Of a DNA stretch of 64,000 bases, positions 16,216 to 24,109 are shown one piece after another. Position 1 is the stretch's first letter, and each line of letters opens with the position of its first letter. A program made the translations under genes and the position numbers. The stretch is from Pseudophaeobacter sp965641885 (lineage in GTDB: Bacteria; Pseudomonadota; Alphaproteobacteria; Rhodobacterales; Rhodobacteraceae), in assembly GCA_965641885.1 (NCBI GenBank), contig CBFFKJ010000003.1:1-64000 (forward strand), written 5' to 3'. A model generated the notes under the pieces. It was not told where the DNA came from. It made no database searches and worked only from the letters and a program-made list of their open reading frames with translations.

Positions 16216-17084
16216 GTACGCGCAAGGGTATTATTCTGGCAGGTGGCTCCGGCACCCGGCTGTATCCCATCACCATGGGGGTCTCAAAGCAGCTGCTGCC
16301 GATCTATGACAAGCCGATGATCTACTATCCGCTGTCGGTGCTGATGCTGGCTGGCATCCGTGAAATCTGTATGATCACAACGCCGCAGGATCAGGAGCAG
16401 TTCAAACGCACCCTGGGCGATGGCAGCCAATGGGGCATCAGCCTCACCTATGTGGTGCAGCCCAGCCCTGATGGTCTGGCGCAGGCCTTTATCCTGGCCG
16501 AGGATTTTCTCGACGGCGCGCCTTCGGCGCTGGTGCTGGGGGACAATATCTTTTTTGGTCACGGCTTGCCAAAATTGCTGGCGGCGGCAGATGCGCAGGA
16601 GAGTGGCGGCACCGTCTTTGGCTATCACGTGGCCGACCCCGAACGCTATGGGGTGGTGGATTTTGACAGCGAAGGCCGCGCCCGTCAGATCATCGAAAAG
16701 CCCGAGGTGCCGCCCTCGAACTATGCGGTGACCGGGCTGTATTTTCTGGATGGCACCGCCCCGGAACGGGCGCGGCAGGTGAAGGCCTCACCGCGCGGCG
16801 AGCTGGAAATCACCGATCTGTTGCAGATGTATCTGGACGAAGCAGAACTGCGGGTCGAAACCATGGGCCGCGGCTATGCCTGGCTTGATACCGGCACCCA
16901 TGCCTCTTTGCTGGATGCGGGCAATTTCGTGCGCACGCTGCAGGAACGTCAGGGGCTGCAAACCGGCTGCCCGGAAGAGGTCGCCTTTGAGCGGTCCTGG
17001 ATCAGCCGGGAGCAGCTGGCTGAGCGCAGCGCCTTGCTGCGCAAGAACAACTACGGCGCCTATCTGCAGGGTCTTCTGAAATAG
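16212..17084 (+). CDS. rmlA: Glucose-1-phosphate thymidylyltransferase
   Basis: A 290-residue nucleotidyltransferase that makes dTDP-glucose from dTTP and glucose 1-phosphate, the first step of the pathway. It has the family motifs GGSGTRLYPIT, KQLLPIYDKPMIYYPLS and LGDNIFFGHGL, plus AWLDTGTHASLLDA near the C terminus. It overlaps rmlD by 4 bases and ends the operon just before the hairpin at 17135-17174. The four genes make a complete dTDP-L-rhamnose pathway; rhamnose operons on RepA-type plasmids are linked to attachment and biofilm formation in roseobacters. Confidence 0.96.
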   Translation: MSTRKGIILAGGSGTRLYPITMGVSKQLLPIYDKPMIYYPLSVLMLAGIREICMITTPQDQEQFKRTLGDGSQWGISLTYVVQPSPDGLAQAFILAEDFLDGAPSALVLGDNIFFGHGLPKLLAAADAQESGGTVFGYHVADPERYGVVDFDSEGRARQIIEKPEVPPSNYAVTGLYFLDGTAPERARQVKASPRGELEITDLLQMYLDEAELRVETMGRGYAWLDTGTHASLLDAGNFVRTLQERQGLQTGCPEEVAFERSWISREQLAERSALLRKNNYGAYLQGLLK

Positions 17085-17100
17085 AGACGTCCGGAGAGGC

Positions 17101-17117
17101 GGGCAGCAATGCTGCCC
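17101..17117. other. Small hairpin after rmlA
   Basis: GGGCAGC-AAT-GCTGCCC, a perfect 7-base stem with a 3-base loop, 17 bases after the rmlA stop. No T-run follows, so its role is unclear beside the larger hairpin downstream. Confidence 0.4.
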
Positions 17118-17134
17118 TGCCGCTGGGATATTTT

Positions 17135-17174
17135 CCCCTCGTGCTGTGACCAAAGCTGAGCACAGCACGAGGGG
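17135..17174. terminator. Bidirectional hairpin between rmlA and hlyD-like gene
   Basis: A perfect 14-base stem (CCCCTCGTGCTGTG / CACAGCACGAGGGG) with a 12-base loop. T-runs are short on both sides (TTTT before it, TCTTTT after). It sits between two convergent genes and should stop both transcripts. Confidence 0.75.
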
Positions 17175-17200
17175 GCAGTCTTTTCCGGGCGCTTAGCTCT

Positions 17201-18505
17201 TTAGGTCTCGCGGAAGGCTTTGACAAAATAGTCGGTCAGCGGCTTGAGCAGATAGCCGATGGGAGAGCGGTCCCGGGTGCGGATAAAGCTTTCAACAGGC
17301 ATGCCCGGCAGCAGAACCGCGCCTTTTGGCAGGCGGGCCAGCTCGCTTTCATTCAGCTCGATCTCGGCGCGGTAGTAGGAAATGCCGCTGTTTTGATCCT
17401 GAAACGAGTCAGCCGAGACCAGGGAGACCTTGCCAAACAATTCCGGCGTTTCGCGCTGATCCAGCGCAGAAAACCGCAGGGTGACGTCCTGTCCGACAAA
17501 AATCTGGTCGATATCTGTTGGCGGTACCTGGGCGGCGATCACCAGTGGGCGGTCCTGTGGCACCAGATAGAGCACCGGATCGGCGGCACGTAGGACCGAC
17601 CGGGGGGTCTGCACCTGCAGCCCGTAGACGATGCCCGAGACCGGGGCGGTGATATCCAGACGTTGCAGCTGCTCAATGAGGGCGCGGCGGGTCTCGGCCT
17701 GGGTCAACTCGTTATAGCGCAGATCGCGCAGCTGGCTGATGGCCTCTTCCCGCTGCTGGGTGCCCAGCCGCAGGATTTGGATCTCGATTTCTGTAATCCG
17801 CCCGCCGGCCTGGGCCTCGGAGGCGACCAGCTCCCCCAGGGTACCGGCCAGATTGGCTTCGGTCCGGCGCAGGCTGAGCACGGTGCTGGCCTGTGCAAGC
17901 CCCTTGTCCAGCAGGCTCTGCTGGCTTTTCAGCTCTTCCGCGATCAGGCCCAGCTGGGACTGATTTGCCTTTTGCTGTGCCTGGATCCCCACGATCTGAT
18001 CCCGAATCTGTGAGCGCTGTTTTTCCAGCTGCTCGATCTCGCGGGCGGTGGATTCCCGGCGCGCGTGGAACAGACGTCCCTGGCCCTGCATCATGTCGAG
18101 CACTTCGGGGCGGTCTTTGCCCAATGCAATGAGCTCTGCATCAAACGCGACATCAGCACTGTTGTCGCGTTCGGCCTCAAGGCGGCTGCGGCGCGCCATC
18201 AGCTCAAACAGCTGGCTTTCGGTGATCAGCAGCTGCGAGCGCAGGTCCTTGGAATCCAGCCGCAACAGCAGCTGGTCTTTTTCAACAACATCACCCTCTT
18301 CCACCAGAATTTCTGCGACGATGCCGCCATCCAGATGCTGCACCACCTGCCGGTTGCGATCCACCTCAAGCTGACCCGAGGCGACAACCGCGCCAGAAAT
18401 CGACGACAGCGCGGCCCAGGAGCCAAAGCCGCCGACCAGAACCAAAAGCGCGATGATGCCGATCGTCATGGGCAGCCGCGTCGGCCATTGCTGCTGCATG
18501 CTCAC
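17201..18505 (-). CDS. Type I secretion membrane fusion protein (HlyD family)
   Basis: A 434-residue periplasmic adaptor. It has a short cytoplasmic N terminus, one transmembrane segment (about residues 13-32), a barrel-sandwich/lipoyl half-site VVQHLDGGIVAEILVEEGDVVEKDQLLLRLDS split around a long coiled coil (about 90-290), and a beta-barrel with FVRxQD-like FVGQDVTLRFSALDQRETPELFG. This is the PrtE/HlyD architecture that connects an inner-membrane ABC transporter to TolC. Its ATG overlaps the stop of the upstream ABC transporter by 4 bases, so the two are co-translated. The two RTX proteins in the window are the likely cargo; no TolC is encoded here. Confidence 0.9.
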   Translation of the reverse strand: MSMQQQWPTRLPMTIGIIALLVLVGGFGSWAALSSISGAVVASGQLEVDRNRQVVQHLDGGIVAEILVEEGDVVEKDQLLLRLDSKDLRSQLLITESQLFELMARRSRLEAERDNSADVAFDAELIALGKDRPEVLDMMQGQGRLFHARRESTAREIEQLEKQRSQIRDQIVGIQAQQKANQSQLGLIAEELKSQQSLLDKGLAQASTVLSLRRTEANLAGTLGELVASEAQAGGRITEIEIQILRLGTQQREEAISQLRDLRYNELTQAETRRALIEQLQRLDITAPVSGIVYGLQVQTPRSVLRAADPVLYLVPQDRPLVIAAQVPPTDIDQIFVGQDVTLRFSALDQRETPELFGKVSLVSADSFQDQNSGISYYRAEIELNESELARLPKGAVLLPGMPVESFIRTRDRSPIGYLLKPLTDYFVKAFRET

Positions 18506-20235
18506 GACACACCTCCTGCGCTGGGGGCTTTGCGGATGGTTTGATGGTTGCTGACCATTTCTTTGAGCACTTTATCCTTGGGACCAAAGGCGGTCATGGT
18601 GCCCTGGTCGATCACCAGAAGCATTTCACATTCCTGAATGGCGGCCGGGCGGTGCGCCATGATCAACAGGGACTTGCCCTGCGATTTCAGCAGCTTGATT
18701 GCGCTGTTGAGGGCGACAGAGCCCTCGTTGTCGAGATTTGAATTTGGCTCGTCCAGAATGATGATCACCGGGTCATCATAAAGCGCGCGCGCCAGGGCAA
18801 TCCGTTGCATCTGGCCGCCAGACAGACGGCCACCGCCGCCGCTGACCGGGGTGTCATAGCCATCGGGGAGCTTTACAATCATATCATGTGCTGCGGCCTT
18901 CTTGGCGGCAGCCACAACCTTTTCGGCGTCGGGTTCCTGCGAGAGCCGGGCAATATTCTGTGCAATGGTGCCCTCAAACAGCTGCACCCGCTGGGGCAGG
19001 TAGCCAATATGGCGGCCCAGGACTTCTGGCGCATATTGGTCCAGCGCGGCGCCATCCAGGCGAATGGTGCCAGCGGCAGGACGCCAGGCGCCGGTCAGGG
19101 CCTTGGCCAGGGTGGATTTTCCCGAACCGGAGGGCCCGATCACACCGACGGCCTGACCCGGCTGGATCCGGAAGCTGACATTTTTCAGCTGGGCGCGTTT
19201 GTCGCCAGGCGGGATCACCGCCAGGGCCTGCACTTCGAGCAGCGCCTTGGGGGCGGGCAGGGCAGTCCGGTCGGTCTCGACAGGCACTTTGGTCAGCAAT
19301 TCGGCCAGATTATGCCAGCCCTTCATGGCGCGCTGCACCGAGGCCCATTGCCCCAGACCCATCTCGATCGGCGCCAAAGCACGTCCCATCAGAATGGAGC
19401 CGGCAATCATCGAGCCGGGCGTGACCTCGCCCTGCAGCACCAGATAGGCCCCGAGGCCCAGCATGGCAGATTGCAACAGCAGACGCAGGCTTTTGGTCAA
19501 TGTGGTAAAGCCACCAGAGGTATCATTGGCAGTCAGGCTGTCTTTCAGGGCTGTAGTGCGCCCCTTTTGCCAGCGCAAAAAGGCGGCTTTGCGCATCCCC
19601 ATGGCCTGGATCATTTCCGCCTCGGTGCGGATTTCTTCGGACATCAAATTGGCTTTGTGCCCGGAGACGGCGGCCTGTTGCACCGGACTGCGGCTGAACA
19701 CCTGATTGAGCACGGCGATTGCGATCAGTACAACGCCACCGGCCAGGGCCAAAAGACCCAGCCAGGGGTGGAACAGGGCAATGGCGGCAAAAAACAACGG
19801 CGTCCAGGGCAGATCAAAGGCAGCCCCAACCACAGGCGAAGCAATCAGGCGCTGGACGGCTTCGAGATCGCTGAGGCCGGTTTGCGCCACGGGATCAGGT
19901 GCCACCGCAGAGCGGCGCACCATGGCGTCAAAGACCCGGCCATCCAGCTCACTTTGGAAGCGGGCTCCGACACGGGCCAGAAGGCGGCCGCGGACGTAGT
20001 CCAGAATGCCCATCATGCCGTAGAGGAAGACCACCAAAAGAGAGAGGGCAATCAGCGTCGCCTCCGAGCGGCTCCCCAGAACCCGGTCATAGACCTGCAT
20101 CATATAGAGCGGCCCGGTCAGCATCAGCATATTCACAAAGAAGCTGAAGAGACCGATGGCCCAATACAGTCCGCGGCTCTTTTTGCGGACCTTGAGCAAT
20201 TCGTCGTTGCCGGGTTTGAATGTCTGTGCTGCCAT
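18502..20235 (-). CDS. Type I secretion ABC transporter (PrtD family)
   Basis: A 577-residue half-transporter with an N-terminal six-helix membrane domain (about 20-300) and a C-terminal ATPase with Walker A GPSGSGKST near 360, signature LSGGQ, Walker B IIILDEPNSNLD and the switch histidine in MAHRPA. It contains the LTGPLYMMQVYDRVLGSRSEATL opening typical of PrtD-type protease/RTX exporters and lacks the C39-like domain of HlyB. It starts ATG at 20235 and is followed directly by the HlyD-like gene (ATGA overlap). Predicted role is export of C-terminal-signal RTX proteins such as those at 24110 and 46391. Confidence 0.92.
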   Translation of the reverse strand: MAAQTFKPGNDELLKVRKKSRGLYWAIGLFSFFVNMLMLTGPLYMMQVYDRVLGSRSEATLIALSLLVVFLYGMMGILDYVRGRLLARVGARFQSELDGRVFDAMVRRSAVAPDPVAQTGLSDLEAVQRLIASPVVGAAFDLPWTPLFFAAIALFHPWLGLLALAGGVVLIAIAVLNQVFSRSPVQQAAVSGHKANLMSEEIRTEAEMIQAMGMRKAAFLRWQKGRTTALKDSLTANDTSGGFTTLTKSLRLLLQSAMLGLGAYLVLQGEVTPGSMIAGSILMGRALAPIEMGLGQWASVQRAMKGWHNLAELLTKVPVETDRTALPAPKALLEVQALAVIPPGDKRAQLKNVSFRIQPGQAVGVIGPSGSGKSTLAKALTGAWRPAAGTIRLDGAALDQYAPEVLGRHIGYLPQRVQLFEGTIAQNIARLSQEPDAEKVVAAAKKAAAHDMIVKLPDGYDTPVSGGGGRLSGGQMQRIALARALYDDPVIIILDEPNSNLDNEGSVALNSAIKLLKSQGKSLLIMAHRPAAIQECEMLLVIDQGTMTAFGPKDKVLKEMVSNHQTIRKAPSAGGVS

Positions 20236-20615
20236 ATTGGAAGGGAAACCAATGCTGTTGTTTTTATGTGGTGCTGTCGTCTGCCCGCTGCTGCTCAGCC
20301 TCTACCAGAGATGTAGTGCAGGCGCGACAAGCAAAGCATAACTTGCTTACGCCTTTGTCTCTATGTGCGAAACTTCGGCGCAAGAAAACCCAAATCGTAG
20401 ATGGGTGCAAGAGGCCATTCCGCAGGGCCAGCCGTGCCGCGACCGATAACCTGCCCGCTAAAGCCGCTTTGGCTGTGGGGTGGAAAACTACCGTGCCCCT
20501 GTTGGCGCGCGCAGGGGTGGCTTTGGCGCGCGGTGTCAGCTGGGCGTTTGGGGCTGGAAATAGGGGCCAAAACGCGGCATGACACACAGGCTGTGGAGAA
20601 ACGGAGATCGCTCTA
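20236..20615. other. Divergent intergenic region
   Basis: 380 bases between the type I exporter (minus) and the glycosyltransferase fusion (plus). It must hold promoters for both. I see a weak inverted pair AAGCAA/TTGCTT near 20329-20348 and an early AT-richer part, but no convincing gene or terminator. Confidence 0.4.
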
Positions 20616-22580
20616 GTGACATATCCCAAGCTCACGATGACGCTGCTGGTACGCAATGAAGCAGATATTCTGGCTGACAATATTCGCTATCATCATGGCC
20701 TGGGTGTCGACAGCTTTATCGTGATGGACAACCTCTCCACCGATGCCACGCCCGAGATCCTCAGGGCGCTGTCGCAGCAGTTTGACATCGACTACCTGCG
20801 CCAGGAAGACGATGACTACAACCAATGGCAATGGGTCACCGATATGGCGCGCCGCGCGGCGCGGGACCATGGGGCCGACTGGGTGATCAACAATGACGCT
20901 GACGAGTTCTGGCAGCCAGAATCCGGCGACCTAAAGCAGTTCTGTGCCGCTCTGCCGCCCGAGGTCAGTGTCGTCGAGGTGCAACGGCACAATGCGGTGG
21001 TCAGCTGCGACAGTGACGCGCCATTGGCGGGCGCCTGTCACCCCCGGTCTTCTGTGATATTTGAACGCCAGAGCCTCAATGTGAAGGGGCAGGCCTTGCC
21101 GGGCAAAGTGCTGCACCGGGCCAGCGAGACGGTGACGGTGGCACAGGGCAATCACAGCGTCAGCGACCTTGCGGGCCAGGTTGATGCTGCCGGCGCGCGC
21201 TTGCGCATTCTGCATTATCCCTACCGGACCCTGGCGCATTACAAGGCCAAGATCCGTCTGGGCGGTGCCGCCTATGCGCGCAATACAACCCTGGATCAGG
21301 GCATCGGCGCCACCTGGCGCAGCCACTACGCGGCGCTGGAGACCGGCGCGCTGGACCGGTTCTGGCTGGAGCTGGCCCAGACCCCGGAAGAAACCGCCAT
21401 CGGGATCTATGCCAACGAGTTGTTTCGGGATACGCGGATCTGCGATTTTTTTGCCCAGGCTGAGGCGCAGAGCAAGGCAGCAGAACCGCTGGCCGCTGCT
21501 GCGGCGCATCTGTTGGAGCGCAGTGAGGTGCTGGTGTCGGATTTCACCCGGTCTCAGGCGCAGTTCATCAAACAGGCCGGCCGGGATCTGCGCTGGCATC
21601 GCCCGATGTATCATAATCTGCGCTTTGCTGTGTCCAGTGCCGAGGCGCATCTGCAGCAACTGCAGGTGCTGACGGCAGAGACTGACCCGCAAAAACTCTG
21701 CCGTCAGCTGCCTGCGCTGCGCGATGTGTTCTCGCTGTTTCCGCGCAATGGCTTTCTGCGCCAGTTTCTGGCCGCGCTGCTGGAGAGTGCCTTTGGCCCG
21801 GCAGTGGCCCGGCTGCGGGCGGACTGCGCCGGCAAGCGGGTGATCCTGCACACCAGCTGCCATCCGCGTCTGGCTGATACAGCAGAGACCATCGCCTCGT
21901 TTCAATCCCTGGGCGATGACTACAGACATGTGATCCTGGTGGGCGAGGCGCAGCTGGTCCGCAGTGAGGCTGAGATGCCGCTGGATTTTGACTATGATGG
22001 CAAGATCCAGCGGGTGCCGACCCCGGACAACTATGAGAGCCTGCACCGCAAACTGTTTTACGCCTATATGCTGTTTGACCTGCTGGCGCCGCCAGAAGCC
22101 CTGATCAAGATTGACGACAATATCCTGCTGCAAAACCCAGCCGCGTTTGCCGCCTGTATCGACGAGGTTGTCGCCTCTGGCGCAGCCTGTGCGGGACGTC
22201 AGGTGGGTGGCACGCGCCATGAGGGTCAGTGGCATGGCTGGCATATCGGAAAATGCGCCGACCCGCTGATCGAGGCGCGCGGCTATCAGTATCCGCTGCC
22301 GCAGGCCTATGCGGCGGGCGGTCATGGCTATGTGCTCAGCCCCAAAGGCCTGAGCGCCTGTTCCTACATGTATCTGGCGATGAAAGAGTTTTTTGCCATG
22401 CGCAGCGTTGGCCTGGAAGACGCCTGCGTGGGGCACGCGCTTTATGCGCAGAACCTTGACCTGCTGGATCTGTCCACCCCGGACAATCTGCTGGCGCTGC
22501 CTGGTCTCACCACCAAGGAATGCCACCGCCGGGAGGCGGCCTGGCGTGACATCATGGGCGAGGCGCCTGCACCGGACTGA
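20616..22580 (+). CDS. Two-domain glycosyltransferase: GT2-like plus GT31-like
   Basis: A 654-residue protein with two distinct catalytic-looking halves. Residues 1-230 match the glycosyltransferase 2-like family with LLVRNEADILADNIRYHH, MDNLSTDAT and the acidic motif NNDADEFW (93-98). Residues 400-650 look like a GT31/fringe-type beta-1,3-glycosyltransferase: KIDDNILL (498-505) in the DxD position, GGHGYVLSPKGL (568-579) and LEDACVG (600-606), which correspond to DDD, GGxxYVLS and EDVxxG in that family. A helical linker joins them. The start is GTG at 20616 with GGAG upstream; an internal ATG at 20637 is possible. It probably adds two sugars in sequence to the glycan, which is inference. Confidence 0.72.
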   Translation: MTYPKLTMTLLVRNEADILADNIRYHHGLGVDSFIVMDNLSTDATPEILRALSQQFDIDYLRQEDDDYNQWQWVTDMARRAARDHGADWVINNDADEFWQPESGDLKQFCAALPPEVSVVEVQRHNAVVSCDSDAPLAGACHPRSSVIFERQSLNVKGQALPGKVLHRASETVTVAQGNHSVSDLAGQVDAAGARLRILHYPYRTLAHYKAKIRLGGAAYARNTTLDQGIGATWRSHYAALETGALDRFWLELAQTPEETAIGIYANELFRDTRICDFFAQAEAQSKAAEPLAAAAAHLLERSEVLVSDFTRSQAQFIKQAGRDLRWHRPMYHNLRFAVSSAEAHLQQLQVLTAETDPQKLCRQLPALRDVFSLFPRNGFLRQFLAALLESAFGPAVARLRADCAGKRVILHTSCHPRLADTAETIASFQSLGDDYRHVILVGEAQLVRSEAEMPLDFDYDGKIQRVPTPDNYESLHRKLFYAYMLFDLLAPPEALIKIDDNILLQNPAAFAACIDEVVASGAACAGRQVGGTRHEGQWHGWHIGKCADPLIEARGYQYPLPQAYAAGGHGYVLSPKGLSACSYMYLAMKEFFAMRSVGLEDACVGHALYAQNLDLLDLSTPDNLLALPGLTTKECHRREAAWRDIMGEAPAPD

Positions 22581-22613
22581 GCGCGCCCCCCTTGGCGGCG
22601 GCAGGCTTGACCC

Positions 22614-22639
22614 GGCTCAGGCCACTGGCTCAGGCCACT
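22614..22639. repeat. 13-base direct repeat, two copies
   Basis: GGCTCAGGCCACT occurs at 22614-22626 and again at 22627-22639, between two convergent genes. No stem-loop terminator is obvious here. Confidence 0.7.
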
Positions 22640-22655
22640 GGGTCGCAGCACTGGG

Positions 22656-23906
22656 TCAGGGCAGCGAGATCTTGGCGCCGGTTTTGACCAGAGAATTGAT
22701 GCGATTGATATGCACCGGCAGGCAGCGGGTCAGGAAATCATAGTGCTTGATCGCGTGTTTGCGCGCCGCGACGCCCAGATGCGCATAGTCGTCAGGGTTG
22801 GTCAGCACCTCAACCACCTGTTTGGCCAGATGGCTGGGATCGTGGAAATCAATCAGCAGCCCGGTTTTGCCATGGGTGATGGCCTCGCGCACGGGTGCCA
22901 CATCCGTGGCCACCATGGTCGCGCCCATCGACATCGCCTCGATGCAGGACCAGCTGAGCACAAAGGGCATGGTCAGGTAGAGATGACAGCGGCTGATCTG
23001 GATGACCTTCTGGTAGGTTTCATAGGGCACCTTGCCGAGAAAATGCACCCGGCTCCAATCAACGCGTTTCCCAAGCTCCTCTTCCATCTCACCGCGCAAG
23101 CCGCCGGGGTGGTCGCTTTTCTTGCCATAAGACGAGCCATTGCCGCCGATGATCAGCACCCGTGCATTGGGCCGTTCCGCCTGGATCTGAGGCAGGGCGC
23201 GCATCAACACGTGAAAGCCGCGGGCGCGCTCCAGATTGCGGGCCATAAAGGTAAAGACCTCGTCGTCGCGATTCAAAGGCTTGTCGAGACGACCCAGGCT
23301 GATCTCGACATCCGGGTCGGGTTTCAAAAGATCGGTGCGGATCCCGTCGTGGCAGCAGTACAGGCTGTCCTGAAAATAGGACGGAAAGGTGTCCTGCTGC
23401 CAGCGGGTAGGCGCCACCCCCAGATCCACCGCATTCAGGCTGCAATTGGTCACCGCGTTGCGCACCAGTTGCAACAGGCGCGCGTCCTGAGTGGGCGGGT
23501 TCTCCCGGTCAAAACAGGATGCGCCGCCCTCAAGGATGTAGAAATATTCAAATAATCCCAGGACCGGCACATCCGGCCAGACCTCTTTGAGGAACAGTAA
23601 TTCGCCCCAGCCGGTGTGGCCCAGGATGATATCGGGGGTAAAGCCGTGGTCATTTTTCAGAGTATGGGCCGCCCGCATCACGCCATAGCCCACGCCGGTG
23701 GCCGCCTCCCAGGATTTGGACAGGGCATAGCTGTCCTGTGCGGGGGTGTGATGCGGGCGGTATTGCACGGTGGTCACGCCCGTTATCTTTGGCACCGGAT
23801 CGCGCTGGGTCATGAAGACAAGCTGATGCTGCTTCTGCGCTGCCAGCCACTGGATCATCTCCCGGTACTGCCCGGGCATGTTCTGATGCACAAATAGGAT
23901 TTTCAT
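22656..23906 (-). CDS. Family 4 glycosyltransferase, paralogue of 12215-13462
   Basis: A 416-residue GT-B enzyme starting MKILFVHQNMPGQYREM, with IGHTGWGELLF, ARNLERARGFHVLMRALPQI and FVLSWSCIEAMS at the same places as the protein at 12215-13462. The two are paralogues across their full length, with differences mainly in the N-terminal substrate region and C-terminal tail. An in-frame GTG at 23930 would add eight residues, but the conserved opening and the paralogue favour ATG at 23906. It lies next to an RTX gene and a type I exporter. It likely acts in the same glycan pathway as its copy, perhaps on a different acceptor. Confidence 0.85.
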   Translation of the reverse strand: MKILFVHQNMPGQYREMIQWLAAQKQHQLVFMTQRDPVPKITGVTTVQYRPHHTPAQDSYALSKSWEAATGVGYGVMRAAHTLKNDHGFTPDIILGHTGWGELLFLKEVWPDVPVLGLFEYFYILEGGASCFDRENPPTQDARLLQLVRNAVTNCSLNAVDLGVAPTRWQQDTFPSYFQDSLYCCHDGIRTDLLKPDPDVEISLGRLDKPLNRDDEVFTFMARNLERARGFHVLMRALPQIQAERPNARVLIIGGNGSSYGKKSDHPGGLRGEMEEELGKRVDWSRVHFLGKVPYETYQKVIQISRCHLYLTMPFVLSWSCIEAMSMGATMVATDVAPVREAITHGKTGLLIDFHDPSHLAKQVVEVLTNPDDYAHLGVAARKHAIKHYDFLTRCLPVHINRINSLVKTGAKISLP

Positions 23907-24060
23907 CTGCAGGGGTCCCGGTCTTGGCACATAGAGAATGGCGGCGAGAATGGCGGCGGTGACGTTCTGATCTGGGTAATCAGATCAAAGGCTTAAGTCC
24001 AGACCAGTCGGGTTCGCCCTGAACAAGCCCCGCCGACAAAGAGAGCGACCCCCCCATAGC

Positions 24061-24088
24061 AAAAGGGGCCCCTTGCGGAGCCCCTTTC
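24061..24088 (-). terminator. Terminator of the RTX-like gene
   Basis: AAAGGGGC / GCCCCTTT, an 8-base stem; read on the minus strand it ends CCCCTTTTG. It lies 22 bases after the stop of the gene at 24110-25894. Confidence 0.7.
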
Positions 24089-24109
24089 GATTGTCTCTGG
24101 CCTGATGGC

